DNA of 64,000 nt from Paracoccaceae bacterium (GCA_026419405.1 JANZZL010000095.1:1-64000), one strand, 5' to 3'; counted from the first letter of the stretch, positions 35,202-44,591 are shown. Numbers and translations are program-made. Notes: a model not told the origin generated them from the sequence alone.

Positions 35202-35825
35202 TCATGGGTAGAGGCGGGTCACTTCCCAGCTTGCATCGAGCGACTCGCGCCGCCATCTGAACCGGTCGTGCAGGCGGAAGGCGCCGTCGGCCCAGAACTC
35301 GATCTCCAGCGGATCGATGCGGAATCCGCCCCAGAACTCGGGCCGCCGCGGCGCGGTTCCGTGCAGCGCCGTCATGCGGGCGACCTCGGCCATGAGCGCG
35401 GCGCGGGACTCGAGCGGCTGCGACTGCCGGGAGGCCCAGGCGCCGAGGCGGCTCTTCAGCGATCGCGAGGCGAAATACGCATCTGCCCGTGGCCCATCCT
35501 CCCTCTCCACGAGCCCCCGGACCCTCACCTGCCGGCGGATCGTCTTCCAGTGTAGCACGAAGGCGGCCTTCCCGCTCGCACCGATTTCGCGCGCCTTGGC
35601 CGAGCCGTAGTTGGTGTAGAAGAAGAAGCCGCCGCGCCCGCCGCCCGAGGTGTCCTCGATCTCGCGCAGCAGAACCATGCGCACGTTCGGCATGCCCTCG
35701 GCATCGACGGTGGCGAGCGCGATCGCATCGGGGTCGTTCGGCTCCGTCCTGGCCGCCTCGGCCATCCACGCCTTCACCAGCGCGAACGGGTCGTCGCCCG
35801 CGAATATGCCGTCCCTGTCGCTCAT
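35202..35825 (-). CDS. pdxH: Pyridoxamine/pyridoxine 5'-phosphate oxidase
   Basis: FMN enzyme that oxidises PNP or PMP to pyridoxal phosphate, the last step of vitamin B6 synthesis and salvage. The 207-residue protein has [64 protein letters not shown] and the signature [32 protein letters not shown]. It ends WEVTRLYP, the usual PdxH C-terminus. ATG at 35825 has GGGAGGGAGC upstream; a longer frame to 36095 overlaps the promoter of fabI and is not family-like. Confidence 0.95.
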   Translation of the reverse strand: MSDRDGIFAGDDPFALVKAWMAEAARTEPNDPDAIALATVDAEGMPNVRMVLLREIEDTSGGGRGGFFFYTNYGSAKAREIGASGKAAFVLHWKTIRRQVRVRGLVEREDGPRADAYFASRSLKSRLGAWASRQSQPLESRAALMAEVARMTALHGTAPRRPEFWGGFRIDPLEIEFWADGAFRLHDRFRWRRESLDASWEVTRLYP

Positions 35826-35879
35826 CCCCTGCTCCCTCCCGCATTCCTTGGCCGGCGGCCGGAGCGGCCGCAACCTGAC

Positions 35880-35908
35880 GTTTTGGAGATGTCCGTTCGG
35901 CAGGTCAA
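35880..35908 (-). promoter_or_regulatory. Candidate pdxH promoter
   Basis: On the minus strand TTGACC (35903-35908) is followed after 17 bases by CAAAAC (35880-35885). The -35 is near consensus and the -10 moderate. It lies 55 bases before the pdxH start in the divergent pdxH-fabI region. Confidence 0.4.
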
Positions 35909-35946
35909 ACGCGGCCGGGCCCGGCCGCAGGGCGGAGGCGGCCGTC

Positions 35947-35975
35947 TTGAAGCACTCCGCGCAATCGCCTAAACG
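35947..35975 (+). promoter_or_regulatory. Candidate fabI promoter
   Basis: TTGAAG (35947-35952) and TAAACG (35970-35975) with a 17-base spacer, 44 bases before the fabI ATG. A reasonable but not strong sigma-70 match. Confidence 0.4.
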
Positions 35976-36018
35976 GGCGGGGGCGCTTGGGCGATCGGCG
36001 TCACAGGGGAACTCTGCC

Positions 36019-36852
36019 ATGAGCACGGGACTGATGGCCGGCAAGCGCGGCCTGATCATGGGTCTGGCGAACGACAAGTCGATCGCCTGGGGCATCGCCA
36101 GGGCGCTGCACGACGCGGGCGCCGAGCTGGCGCTCTCCTACCAGGGCGATGCCTTCCGCAAGCGCGCCGAACCGCTCGCCGCGCAGCTCGGCGTGCGCCA
36201 TCTCATCGACTGCGACGTGACCGACGAGGGTTCGCTCGACCGTGCCTTCGCGCATCTCGCCGGCGCCTGGGGCAGCCTCGACTTCGTGGTCCACGCCATT
36301 GCCTTCTCCGACAAGGAGGAGCTGCGCCACCGCTACGTCGACACCACGCCGGCGAACTTCCGCATGACGATGGACGTCTCGGTCTATTCCTTCACCGCCG
36401 TCGCGCAGCGGGCCGAGAAGCTGATGCCGAACGGCGGCGGGCTGCTGACGCTGACCTACTACGGCGCCGAGAAGGTGATGCCGCACTACAACGTCATGGG
36501 GGTCGCCAAGGCCGCGCTCGAGGCGAGCGTGCGCTATCTCGCCGAGGATCTCGGCAAGCAGGGCATCCGCGTGAACGCGATCTCGGCCGGGCCGATCAAG
36601 ACGCTGGCCGCCTCGGGAATCGGCGACTTCCGCTACATCCTGAAGTGGAACGAGCTGAACTCGCCGCTGCGCCGGAACGTGACGCAGGAAGAGGTCGGCA
36701 AGTCCGCGCTCTACCTGCTCTCCGACCTCGGGTCGGGGGTGACGGGCGAGGTGCTGCACGTCGATGCCGGATACCACGCCGTGGGCATGAAGGCGGTGGA
36801 CGCGCCCGACATCGCCGTCGTGACGCGCAACGCACGGGAGGCCGCGCAGTGA
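36019..36852 (+). CDS. fabI: Enoyl-[acyl-carrier-protein] reductase (FabI)
   Basis: NADH-dependent last reduction step of each fatty-acid elongation cycle. The 277-residue short-chain dehydrogenase-like protein has the FabI-type nucleotide site [17 protein letters not shown] near residues 11-27. The catalytic pair Tyr157 and Lys164 sits in YNVMGVAK, preceded by [30 protein letters not shown] and [18 protein letters not shown] complete the family pattern. Lengths and motifs are normal. The stop overlaps the GTG of gpt by three bases. Confidence 0.96.
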   Translation: MSTGLMAGKRGLIMGLANDKSIAWGIARALHDAGAELALSYQGDAFRKRAEPLAAQLGVRHLIDCDVTDEGSLDRAFAHLAGAWGSLDFVVHAIAFSDKEELRHRYVDTTPANFRMTMDVSVYSFTAVAQRAEKLMPNGGGLLTLTYYGAEKVMPHYNVMGVAKAALEASVRYLAEDLGKQGIRVNAISAGPIKTLAASGIGDFRYILKWNELNSPLRRNVTQEEVGKSALYLLSDLGSGVTGEVLHVDAGYHAVGMKAVDAPDIAVVTRNAREAAQ

Positions 36853-37355
36853 CCGACCGCCTGCCCCACGAGAAGGGGTTCCACGTCAGCTGGGACCAGA
36901 TCCACCGCGATGCCCGCGCGCTCGCCTGGCGGCTGGACAAGCAGGGGCCGGGGCCGGACGGGTCGTGGAGGGCGGTCGTGGCGATCACCCGCGGCGGCAT
37001 GGCGCCCGCGATGATCGTGAGCCGCGAGCTCGGCATCCGCACCGTCGACACGATCAGCGTCAAGAGCTACAGCCACCAGGACCAGGGCGAGGTCAAGGTG
37101 CTGAAGGCGCCGCAGGCCGAGCTGATGGGCGACGGGACCGGCATCCTCGTGGTCGACGACCTCGTCGACTCGGGCAAGACGCTCGAGGTCGTGCGCCGGC
37201 TCTACCCAAAGGCGCATTTCGCCACCGTCTACGCCAAGCCCAAGGGCAAGCCGATGGTCGATACCTATGTCACCGAGGTGAGCCAGGACACCTGGATCTT
37301 CTTCCCCTGGGACATGGCGCTGCAATACGTCGAACCCTACCGCGGGCGGGACTGA
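36849..37355 (+). CDS. gpt: Xanthine(-guanine) phosphoribosyltransferase
   Basis: Salvages xanthine and guanine with PRPP to form the nucleotide. The 168-residue protein shows the opening [23 protein letters not shown] and IARGGMAP-like [18 protein letters not shown]. The PRPP loop is [22 protein letters not shown] near residues 98-119, and [17 protein letters not shown] is the typical end. The start is GTG overlapping fabI (GTGA), so the two are coupled. This pairing of salvage and fatty-acid genes has no known functional basis. Confidence 0.93.
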   Translation: MTDRLPHEKGFHVSWDQIHRDARALAWRLDKQGPGPDGSWRAVVAITRGGMAPAMIVSRELGIRTVDTISVKSYSHQDQGEVKVLKAPQAELMGDGTGILVVDDLVDSGKTLEVVRRLYPKAHFATVYAKPKGKPMVDTYVTEVSQDTWIFFPWDMALQYVEPYRGRD

Positions 37356-37374
37356 GCCGCGGATGGCGGCGGCC

Positions 37375-37428
37375 GGGGGGCTGTCTGCCCCCCGGGCCCC
37401 CCGAGGATACTTCGAAAAGGGGAAGAAG
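37375..37428 (+). repeat. GC-rich palindromic intergenic repeat, copy 1
   Basis: GGGGGG, CTGTCTG, CCCCCC hairpin, then GGG and a second C-run, then GAGGATACTTCGAAAAGGGGAAG. Its order matches the copy at 44542-44590. It lies between gpt and an aminotransferase gene and could serve as a terminator or a mobile palindromic (REP-like) unit. Confidence 0.65.
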
Positions 37429-37439
37429 GCGCGGCGGCA

Positions 37440-38618
37440 ATGGCAATCATCCTCAACCCGCGCATGGCCGCGACCGAGCCGCCGCCGGTGATGGAGGCGC
37501 GGCGCTGGATCGCGGGGCGGAGCTTCCCCCCCGACCGCCCGCTGCTGAACCTCAGCCAGGCCGCCCCGGTCGAGCCGCCGCCCGAGCCGCTGCGGCAGGC
37601 CATGGCCGACGCCGTGCTCCGCGACCCCCAGGCGCATCTCTACGGGCCGGTGCTCGGTCTGCCGGAGCTGCGGGCGCAGGTCGCGGCGGACTGGAGCGCG
37701 GCCTATGGCGGCGAGATCCGCGAGGCGCAGGTGGCGATCACCTCCGGCTGCAACGAGGCCTTCGCGGCCGCCGTCGCGACGCTCGCCGGCGAGGGCGACG
37801 AGGTGATCCTGCCAACGCCCTGGTATTTCAATCACAAGATGTGGCTCGACATGGCGGGCATCCGCGCCCTGCCGCTGCCCGCCGGGCCGGGCCTGATCCC
37901 CGAGCCGGGGCGGGCGGCCGGGCTGATCGGGCCGCGGACGCGGGCGCTGGTCCTCGTCAGCCCGAACAATCCCGGCGGCGTCGAATATCCCGCGGAGGTG
38001 CTGCGCGCCTTCCTCGAGCTCGCCCGCGCGCGGGGCATCGCGCTGATCCTCGACGAGACCTACCGCGACTTCCACAGCCGCGCGGGGGCGCCGCATGACC
38101 TCTTCGGTGACCCCGACTGGTCGGACACGCTGATCCAGCTCTATTCCTTCTCGAAGGCCTACCGGCTCACCGGCCACCGGGTCGGCGCCATCGTCGCCGC
38201 CGAGGCGCGGCTTGCCGAGGTCGAGAAGTTCCTCGACACCGTGACCATCTGCCCCGCCCAGCTCGGCCAGATCGCGGCGCTCTGGGGGATGCGGCACCTC
38301 GGCAGCTGGCTTGCCGGCGAGCGGGCCGAGATCCTTGCCCGGCGCGCGGCGATCGAGGCGGGGTTCCCGGCGCTGGAGCACTGGCGACTGCTGGGCTGCG
38401 GGGCCTACTTCGCCTATGCCGCGCACGACTATTCCCTGCGGTCGGACGTGCTCGCCCGCCGGCTGGTCGAGGAGCAGAGCCTGCTGCTGCTGCCCGGAAC
38501 GATGTTCCGCCCCGCGGACGACCCCGCCGGCGCGCGCGAGGTCAGGATCGCCTTTGCCAACGCCGACCGCGCGGGGCTGGCCACGCTGTTCCGGCGGCTG
38601 GCTGCGTTCGCGCCCTGA
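37440..38618 (+). CDS. Class I/II PLP-dependent aminotransferase
   Basis: A 392-residue fold-type I aminotransferase. Visible are PPPEPLRQAMADAVLRDPQAHLYGPVLGLPELR, VAITSGCNEAFAAAVATLAGEGDEVILPTPWYFNHKMWLDMAG and LVSPNNPGGVEYP. ILDETYRDFHSR supplies the Asp that binds the PLP ring, and the Schiff-base lysine is in SFSKAYRLTGHRVGA. Substrate not assignable; it resembles aspartate-type or kynurenine-type enzymes. It begins right after the palindromic repeat. It is distinct from the other aminotransferase at 9984-11219. Confidence 0.87.
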   Translation: MAIILNPRMAATEPPPVMEARRWIAGRSFPPDRPLLNLSQAAPVEPPPEPLRQAMADAVLRDPQAHLYGPVLGLPELRAQVAADWSAAYGGEIREAQVAITSGCNEAFAAAVATLAGEGDEVILPTPWYFNHKMWLDMAGIRALPLPAGPGLIPEPGRAAGLIGPRTRALVLVSPNNPGGVEYPAEVLRAFLELARARGIALILDETYRDFHSRAGAPHDLFGDPDWSDTLIQLYSFSKAYRLTGHRVGAIVAAEARLAEVEKFLDTVTICPAQLGQIAALWGMRHLGSWLAGERAEILARRAAIEAGFPALEHWRLLGCGAYFAYAAHDYSLRSDVLARRLVEEQSLLLLPGTMFRPADDPAGAREVRIAFANADRAGLATLFRRLAAFAP

Positions 38619-38692
38619 AGGCTTGCCCCCTCCCGGCTTCCGCCGTAGAGGATGGGCCCGCGCGGAACCGGGCGGATCCCGGGGAGGACCAC

Positions 38693-40543
38693 ATGGCGGA
38701 TCGGCCGAAGAAGAAAGCGAACCTCGTCGTCTGGCTGGTGCTCGGCCTGCTCGTGTTCGCCCTCGGCGGCTTCGGGATCGGCAACTTCGGCGGCACGGTC
38801 CGCGCGATCGGTTCGGTCGGCAGCACCGAGATTCCGGTGCAGGAATACATGCTTGCGCTGCAGGGGGAGCTGCGCGCGCGGCAGGCGCAGAGCGGGCGGC
38901 CGATCCCGCTGGCCTCGCCCGAGGGCGCGGCCGTCGCCCAGGAGGTGCAGCGCCAGCTCGTCGGAGCCGCCGCGCTCGAGAACGAGACCGCGCGGCTGGG
39001 CCTGTCGGTCGGCGACGAGGCGGTGCGGGCCGAGGTGATCGCCACCCCGGCCTTCCAGGGCCTCGACGGCAAGTTCGACCGGGCAGCCTATGCCGACGTG
39101 ATCCGGCGCAGCGGCCTCTCGGAGGCGGATTTCGAGGAGAACATCCGCACCGATGCGGCCACCGGCCTCGTGCGCGCGGCGGTCGTCGCCGGCATCGAGC
39201 CCCCCGTCACGCTGGTCGAGCGTTCGGCGGCCTTCGCCGGCGAGCGGCGCGACATCCTCTGGCTGCGGCTCGACGCCGCCGCCCTGCCCGAGCCGCTTGC
39301 CGCCCCGACCGAGGCGGAGCTCGAGGCGACCTACGAAGCCGATCCCGCCGCCTACACCCTGCCCGAGCGCAAGCGCATCACCTATGTCGCGCTGACGCCC
39401 GAGTCGCTCGTGGACGAGGTGACGGTGGACGAGGCCGAGGTGCGCCGGCTCTACGAGGAGCGCTCGGCCGACTTCAACGTGCCCGAGCGCCGCCTCGTCG
39501 AGCGGCTGGTCTTCCCCGACGCCGCCGCGGCCGAGGCGGCGCGGGCGCGGCTCGACAAGGGCGAGGCCAGTTTCGACGACCTGGTGGCGGAACGCGGGCT
39601 CGCGCTCATCGACGTCGATCTCGGCGACGTCAGCGAGGAGGACCTGGGCGCGGCCGGCCCGCCGGTGTTCGCGCTCGAGGCCGCGGGCGTCGCCGGCCCG
39701 ATCGAGACGCCGCTCGGCCCGGCGCTGTTCCGGGTGAACGCGGTGCTGCCGGCGCAGGTGACGCCGTTCGAGGAGGTGCGCGACGATCTTGCCGGCGAGA
39801 TCGCGGTGGACCGCGCGCGGCGGCAGATCGACTCGCTGCGCGAGGGGATCGAGGATCTTCTCGCCGCCGGCAACACGCTCGAGACCGTGGCGGAGCAGAC
39901 CGCCATGGAGCTCGGCACGATCGAGTTCGGGCCAGACACGGCCGACGGCATCGCCGGTTACGAGGCCTTCCGCGAGAAGGCGGCCGCCGCCACCGCCGAG
40001 ACGCTGCCCGAACTCTTCCAGCTCGAGGACGGCGGCGTGGCCGCGCTCAGGGTGGATGCGGTGCTGCCGCCGGCGCTCCAGCCGCTCGAGGACGTGCGCG
40101 AGCGGGTGATCGCCGACTGGCAGCGCGCCGAGACCGAAGCCCGGCTGACCGCGCTGGCCGAGGAGCTGAAGGCCGCGCGCGGCCAGGGGCGCAGCTGGGA
40201 GGAGCTCGGCCGCCAGCCCGAGGCCCGGACCGGGCTCGCCCGCGACAGCTTCCTCGAGGGCGCGCCCGAAGGGCTCGTCGCCGACGCCTTCGGCCTGCCG
40301 CAGGGCGGTATCGCCATCCGCGCCGGAGAGGACGGCTCGGTGCACCTCGTCGAGGTGACCGCGATCATCCCGCAGGATCCCGAAAGCGAGGAGGCGGCGA
40401 CGCTGCGCGAGTCGATCGGCACGGCTGCGGCGCAGGGCATCGCGCAGGATGCGCTGAACCGGTTCATCGCCGCGCTCGAGGCGGAGGCGGGGATCTCGCT
40501 CAACCAGTCCGCGATCAACGCGGCGCACGCGCAGTTCCCGTGA
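38693..40543 (+). CDS. PpiD-like membrane-anchored peptidyl-prolyl isomerase
   Basis: Periplasmic folding factor of the PpiD/SurA type, 616 residues. One N-terminal transmembrane helix (about 10-32, LVVWLVLGLLVFALGGFGIGNFGG) leaves a long periplasmic part. The SurA-N-like domain (about 40-200) includes EVQRQLVGAAALENETARLGL and FDRAAYADVIRRSGLSEADFEENIR. A parvulin-like rotamase region around residues 260-360 is weakly conserved (RKRITYVALTPESLVDEVTVDEAEVRRLYEE, RRLVERLVFPDAAAAEAARARLDKGEASFDDL) and may be inactive, as in E. coli PpiD. It precedes trpE by seven bases. Confidence 0.87.
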   Translation: MADRPKKKANLVVWLVLGLLVFALGGFGIGNFGGTVRAIGSVGSTEIPVQEYMLALQGELRARQAQSGRPIPLASPEGAAVAQEVQRQLVGAAALENETARLGLSVGDEAVRAEVIATPAFQGLDGKFDRAAYADVIRRSGLSEADFEENIRTDAATGLVRAAVVAGIEPPVTLVERSAAFAGERRDILWLRLDAAALPEPLAAPTEAELEATYEADPAAYTLPERKRITYVALTPESLVDEVTVDEAEVRRLYEERSADFNVPERRLVERLVFPDAAAAEAARARLDKGEASFDDLVAERGLALIDVDLGDVSEEDLGAAGPPVFALEAAGVAGPIETPLGPALFRVNAVLPAQVTPFEEVRDDLAGEIAVDRARRQIDSLREGIEDLLAAGNTLETVAEQTAMELGTIEFGPDTADGIAGYEAFREKAAAATAETLPELFQLEDGGVAALRVDAVLPPALQPLEDVRERVIADWQRAETEARLTALAEELKAARGQGRSWEELGRQPEARTGLARDSFLEGAPEGLVADAFGLPQGGIAIRAGEDGSVHLVEVTAIIPQDPESEEAATLRESIGTAAAQGIAQDALNRFIAALEAEAGISLNQSAINAAHAQFP

Positions 40544-40550
40544 GGTCCGC

Positions 40551-42065
40551 GTGGCGCTGAGCCCGAGCTACGAGGCCTTCGAGGCCGGCTACTGCGCGGG
40601 GCGGAACCAGGTGGTCTGGACCCGGCTTGCCGCGGATCTCGACACGCCGGTATCGCTCATGCTGAAGCTCGCGGGCGCGCGGGCCGACAGCTTCATGCTG
40701 GAAAGCGTGACCGGCGGCGAGGTGCGCGGGCGCTACTCGGTCGTGGGGCTGAAGCCCGACGTGATCTGGCAGTGCCACGGCGAGCGCAGCCGGATCAACC
40801 GGCAGGCGCGCTTCGACGCCGCCGCCTTCGAGGAGCTTCCCGGACATCCGCTCGACACGCTCCGCGGGCTGATCGCCGAGAGCCGGATCGAGATGCCCGA
40901 GGGACTGCCGGCCATCGCCGCCGGGCTGTTCGGCTATCTCGGCTACGACATGATCCGCCTCGTGGAGCGGCTGCCGCAGCCGAACCCCGACCCGCTGGGC
41001 CTGCCCGATGCGGTGCTGATGCGGCCCTCGGTGGTCGCGGTGCTCGACGGGGTGAAGGGCGAGGTCACGGTCGTCTCGCCGGCCTGGGCGGGTTCGGGCC
41101 TCTCTCCGCGGGCGGCCTATGCGCAGGCCGCCGAACGGGTGATGGACGCGGTGCGCGACCTCGAGCGCAGCGCCGCGGGCGAGAGCCGGAGCCTTGCCGA
41201 CGCACCCGCCCCGCTGGGCGAGGCGGTGTCGAACTTCACCAAGGAAGGCTACAAGGCCGCGGTCGAGAAGGCGAAGGACTACATCCGCGCGGGCGACATC
41301 TTCCAGGTGGTGCCGAGCCAGCGCTGGACGCTGGACTTCCCCCTGCCCCCGTTCGCGCTTTACCGTTCGCTCAGAAGGACGAACCCCTCGCCCTTCATGT
41401 TCTACTTCAACTTCGGCTGCTTCCAGATCGTGGGCGCGAGCCCGGAGATCCTGGTGCGGCTGCGCGACGGCGAGGTGACGATCCGCCCGATCGCGGGCAC
41501 CCGCCCGCGCGGGCGCACGCCCGAGGAGGACCGCGCGCTGGAGGCCGAGCTTCTGGCCGACCCCAAGGAAAGGGCCGAGCACCTGATGCTGCTCGACCTG
41601 GGGCGCAACGACGTGGGCCGGGTGGCGCGGATCGGCACGGTGCGCCCGACGGAGCAGTTCGTCATCGAACGCTACAGCCACGTGATGCACATCGTCTCGA
41701 ACGTGGTGGGCGAACTCAAGGAGGGAGAGGACGCCCTTTCCGCCCTGCTCGCCGGCCTGCCGGCCGGCACCGTCTCGGGCGCGCCGAAGGTGCGGGCGAT
41801 GGAGATCATCGACGAGCTCGAGCCCGAGAAGCGCGGCGTCTACGGCGGCGGCGTGGGCTACTTCGCCGCCAACGGCGAGATGGACATGTGCATCGCGCTG
41901 CGCACGGCGGTCGTGAAGGACGGCAGGCTCTACATCCAGGCCGGCGGCGGGGTGGTCTACGACAGCGACCCCGAGGCCGAGTGGCAGGAGACCGTCAACA
42001 AGGCCCGGGCGATCCGCGCGGCGGCGGAAGAGGCGGGGCGTTTCGCGGGCGGCGGCAACGGCTGA
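40551..42065 (+). CDS. trpE: Anthranilate synthase component I
   Basis: Converts chorismate to anthranilate using ammonia from the glutamine amidotransferase partner. The 504-residue protein has the N-terminal domain with LLKLAGARADSFMLESV-like feedback site and the chorismate-utilising domain (about 225-490). Motifs are IAGTRPRGRTPEEDRALEAELLADPKERAEHLMLLDLGRNDVGRV, SHVMHIVSNVVG, GTVSGAPKVRAMEIIDELEP and the final VYDSDPEAEWQETVNKARAI. GTG start. No trpG follows in this window; a convergent bacterioferritin gene does. It shares a transcript with ppiD. Confidence 0.95.
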   Translation: MALSPSYEAFEAGYCAGRNQVVWTRLAADLDTPVSLMLKLAGARADSFMLESVTGGEVRGRYSVVGLKPDVIWQCHGERSRINRQARFDAAAFEELPGHPLDTLRGLIAESRIEMPEGLPAIAAGLFGYLGYDMIRLVERLPQPNPDPLGLPDAVLMRPSVVAVLDGVKGEVTVVSPAWAGSGLSPRAAYAQAAERVMDAVRDLERSAAGESRSLADAPAPLGEAVSNFTKEGYKAAVEKAKDYIRAGDIFQVVPSQRWTLDFPLPPFALYRSLRRTNPSPFMFYFNFGCFQIVGASPEILVRLRDGEVTIRPIAGTRPRGRTPEEDRALEAELLADPKERAEHLMLLDLGRNDVGRVARIGTVRPTEQFVIERYSHVMHIVSNVVGELKEGEDALSALLAGLPAGTVSGAPKVRAMEIIDELEPEKRGVYGGGVGYFAANGEMDMCIALRTAVVKDGRLYIQAGGGVVYDSDPEAEWQETVNKARAIRAAAEEAGRFAGGGNG

Positions 42066-42090
42066 CGCCACCGCCCCTGTCACGCCCCTG

Positions 42091-42573
42091 TCACGCCTTG
42101 TCGGCGGGCCTGGCGTTGAGCTGGCCGTAGCCCGCCTCGCCAAGCCTGTCGTAGAGCGCGATCTGCGTCTCGAGGAAGTCGATGTGGCCTTCCTCGTCGG
42201 AGATGAGTTCCTCGAAGAGGTTCTTCGAGACGTAGTCGCCCACCTTCTCGCAATGGTCGCGCGCCTCGACATAGAGCTTGCGCGCGTCGTATTCGGCGGC
42301 AAGGTCGCAGTCGAGCGTCTCGCGCACCGTCTGGCCGATGCGGAGTGGATCGAGCTTCTGCAGGTTCGGGTGCCCCTCGAGGAAGATGATCCGCGCGATC
42401 AGCTTGTCGGCGTGGTGCATTTCCTCGATCGATTCGGCGCGGGACTTGGCGGCGAGGTGGCCGAAGCCCCAGTCTTCCTGCAGGCGGTAGTGCAGCCAGT
42501 ACTGGCTGACGGCCGTCAGCTCACTTCTGAGCGCGGCGTTGAGGTAGTCGATGACCTTCTTGTCGCCCTTCAT
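42091..42573 (-). CDS. bfr: Bacterioferritin
   Basis: 24-subunit iron-storage protein with a heme between subunits. The 160-residue protein has ferroxidase ligands Glu18, Glu51 and His54 ([15 protein letters not shown] and [13 protein letters not shown]) and the heme ligand Met52. [23 protein letters not shown] and [16 protein letters not shown] hold the second ferroxidase half. Length and motifs are standard. It follows bfd, whose 3' end overlaps the bfr start by 53 bases in another frame. Confidence 0.95.
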   Translation of the reverse strand: MKGDKKVIDYLNAALRSELTAVSQYWLHYRLQEDWGFGHLAAKSRAESIEEMHHADKLIARIIFLEGHPNLQKLDPLRIGQTVRETLDCDLAAEYDARKLYVEARDHCEKVGDYVSKNLFEELISDEEGHIDFLETQIALYDRLGEAGYGQLNARPADKA

Positions 42574-42823
42574 GCGTGCTTCCCCGTCCGGTGGCTTCGG
42601 GCGCGCGGCCGCAGCCGCGCAGGTTCGGTGGAACCTTCAGGTTATCGCAGCTGAGCATTGTGTCCAGAACCAGCGGCAGGCAGCCGCCGCATTGCGCCCG
42701 CTTGCCCAGGGCACGCCACACCTTGCCGGGGGTGATGATCGTGTGCGGATCGGCCGCGCGCATCCAGTCCACCGCGGCGCGGATGTCGTGGTCGGTGATC
42801 CGGGTGCAGTGGCAGACGATCAT
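42521..42823 (-). CDS. bfd: Bacterioferritin-associated ferredoxin (Bfd)
   Basis: [2Fe-2S] protein that releases iron from bacterioferritin by electron transfer. The first 65 or so residues match Bfd, with cysteines in VCHCTR (positions 4 and 6) and CGGC (near 45-48). The frame continues to 100 residues and overlaps bfr by 53 bases; the tail is probably a by-product of where the stop lies, though it is translated if this start is used. Its promoter region (42824 onward) has an excellent -35 TTGACA on the minus strand and a 13-bp palindrome at the -10. Confidence 0.85.
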   Translation of the reverse strand: MIVCHCTRITDHDIRAAVDWMRAADPHTIITPGKVWRALGKRAQCGGCLPLVLDTMLSCDNLKVPPNLRGCGRAPEATGRGSTHEGRQEGHRLPQRRAQK

Positions 42824-42839
42824 CGGGCACCTCCGCAGT

Positions 42840-42869
42840 TTTTCTGAGAAAAGAAGTCGGAAATGTCAA
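42840..42869 (-). promoter_or_regulatory. bfd-bfr promoter with palindrome over the -10
   Basis: On the minus strand TTGACA (42864-42869) is followed after 17 bases by CAGAAA (42841-42846). The palindrome TTTTCT-G-AGAAAA (42840-42852) covers the -10 hexamer. It may be a site for an iron-responsive repressor. The arms are TTCT...AGAA, the reverse order of the ICE box AGAA...TTCT, so Irr is not the obvious choice. Confidence 0.5.
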
Positions 42870-42965
42870 ACCCGATTCCGCAACCGCGATCTTCCGCCGC
42901 AAGCGTGGCGCCGGAATGACAAGGGCCGCCCGAAGGCGGCCCCGACGACAGCCGATCCTGCCGGT

Positions 42966-44297
42966 TCAGAGCTCGTCGAGCTTCTCGACGGCCTTCTTCA
43001 GCTCCTCCTTCGTGGCCTTCTTCTCGGTGACCTTCGCGACCGAGAAGATGTGGTCCACCACCTTGTCCTCGAACACCGGCGCGTGGATCGCCTGGCGCGC
43101 CCGGGCGTTCTTCTGCACGAACTCGAAGAAGGCGCGTTCCTGGCCCGGATACTGCCGCGCCTGCGACATCACCGCCTGCGCCATCTCGGCGTCGGTCACC
43201 TTCACCTCGGCGCGGTTGCCGATCTCGGCCAGCAGCAGGCCGAGCCGCACCCGGCGTTCGGCGAGCCTGACATGCTCCTCGGTCGGCTCGATGTGGCCGT
43301 GCGCATGGCCCTGCTCCTCGGGGTGTTCCTCGTGCCAGAGCTGGTGCGCGATCTGGTTCGCCTCGGCTTCGACGAGGCTCGGCGGCAGGTCGAAGCGGAC
43401 CTCGCTGTCGAGCGCGTCGAGCAGCGCGCGCTTCATCACCGCGCGCGCCGCGCCCTCGTATTCGGCCTTCAGGCGCTCGCGGATCTGGCCCTTGAGCGCC
43501 TCGAGGTTCTCGGCGCCGAACCTGGCCGCAAGCGCGTCGTCGAGCGCGGCCTTGACCGGTTCCTTCACCGCCTTCACGGTCACCTCGAAGACGGCGGCCT
43601 TGCCCGCCAGCTCGCGGTTGCCGTAGCTCTCGGGGAAGGTGACCTCCACCGTCTTCTGCTCGCCCGCCTTGACGCCCAGGAGCTGGTCCTCGAAGCCGGG
43701 AATGAACGAGCCCGAGCCGAGCACCAGCGCGAAATCCTCGGCCGCGCCGCCCTGGAAGGCCTCGCCCCCGATCCGGCCGACGAAGTCGATCACGACCTGA
43801 TCGCCCTCCTTCGCCTTGCTGCCCTTCTTGCGGTCGGCGAAGCTGCCGGCGTTCTGCGCAAGCTTGTCGAGCGCCTCGTCCACCGCCTCGTCGTCGGGCT
43901 CGACCACGAGCTTCTCGAGGCTGATCTTGCCGAGATCGGCCTCGGGAATGGCGGGCAGCGCCTCGTAGGCGAGCGAGACGACGACATCGTCGCCCTCCTT
44001 CCAGCCCTCGGTCTTCATGCTCACGTCGGGCTGCAGCGCCGGGCGGTCACCGGTGGCATCGAAGTGGCGCTTCATCGCCGCGTCGACCGCTTCCTGCATG
44101 GCCTCGCCGAGCAGCTGGCGGCCATACTGCTTGCGCAGCAGCGCGATCGGAACATGGCCCTTGCGGAAGCCCTTCATCGCGATGTTGGGCTGCGCCTCGG
44201 CGAGCTTGGCCTGCACCTTGGCGTCGAGCTCCTGCGCGGTCACGGTGATCTCGTAGCCGCGCTTCAGCCCGTCCTTCAGGGTCTCGATAACCTGCAT
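42966..44297 (-). CDS. tig: Trigger factor
   Basis: Ribosome-associated chaperone and prolyl isomerase that meets nascent chains. The 443-residue protein has the ribosome-binding N-terminal domain with the signature [19 protein letters not shown] near residues 41-59, the FKBP-like domain ([44 protein letters not shown]), and a C-terminal SurA-like chaperone domain. A His-rich insert ([21 protein letters not shown]) interrupts the C-terminal domain. The ATG in front of QVIETLKDG is chosen: GAGAGG is six bases upstream. Located just left of tRNA-Leu. Confidence 0.95.
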   Translation of the reverse strand: MQVIETLKDGLKRGYEITVTAQELDAKVQAKLAEAQPNIAMKGFRKGHVPIALLRKQYGRQLLGEAMQEAVDAAMKRHFDATGDRPALQPDVSMKTEGWKEGDDVVVSLAYEALPAIPEADLGKISLEKLVVEPDDEAVDEALDKLAQNAGSFADRKKGSKAKEGDQVVIDFVGRIGGEAFQGGAAEDFALVLGSGSFIPGFEDQLLGVKAGEQKTVEVTFPESYGNRELAGKAAVFEVTVKAVKEPVKAALDDALAARFGAENLEALKGQIRERLKAEYEGAARAVMKRALLDALDSEVRFDLPPSLVEAEANQIAHQLWHEEHPEEQGHAHGHIEPTEEHVRLAERRVRLGLLLAEIGNRAEVKVTDAEMAQAVMSQARQYPGQERAFFEFVQKNARARQAIHAPVFEDKVVDHIFSVAKVTEKKATKEELKKAVEKLDEL

Positions 44298-44330
44298 CGT
44301 CATCCTCTCGTGTCTTCCTCCGGCGGGGTC

Positions 44331-44415
44331 TGGTGCGGGTGGAGGGACTTGAACCCCCACGCCTTGCGGCGCCAGAACCTAAATCTGGTGCGTCTGCCAG
44401 TTCCGCCACACCCGC
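44331..44415 (-). tRNA. tRNA-Leu (anticodon TAG)
   Basis: Minus-strand class II tRNA with a long variable arm (CGCCGCAAGGCG). The acceptor stem is GCGGGTG/CACCCGC with discriminator A and encoded CCA. The anticodon loop TTTAGGT lies between CCAGA and TCTGG, so the anticodon is TAG. It decodes CTA and CTG leucine codons. Confidence 0.95.
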
Positions 44416-44541
44416 GCGCTGCCCGAAATCCAAGGAGGCAGCCTTCGTCGCCGAGAGGCCGCCTCCGAAATCGCGGACCTTCTAGCAAAGCCGGCAGGGG
44501 GATGTAAGGGGAAAACGGCGGCCACGCGGACCCGGGGAAGC

Positions 44542-44590
44542 GGGGGGCGCTGCCCCCCGGGCCCCCCGGCGTATTTGGGACAAGAGGAAG
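44542..44590 (+). repeat. GC-rich palindromic intergenic repeat, copy 2
   Basis: GGGGGG, CGCTG, CCCCCC, GGG, CCCCCC, then GGCGTATTTGGGACAAGAGGAAG. It shares order and most of its sequence with copy 1 at 37375-37428. It sits between tRNA-Leu and the nnr gene and could act as a terminator for the convergent-side transcripts. Confidence 0.65.
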
Positions 44591-44591
44591 A

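Noticed and set aside
40544-40550. A trp leader or attenuator before trpE
   Set aside because: trpE starts seven bases after ppiD, leaving no room for one.
42071-42096. Tandem CGCCCCTGTCA repeat after trpE
   Set aside because: Only two short copies, in a 25-base gap; most likely slippage.
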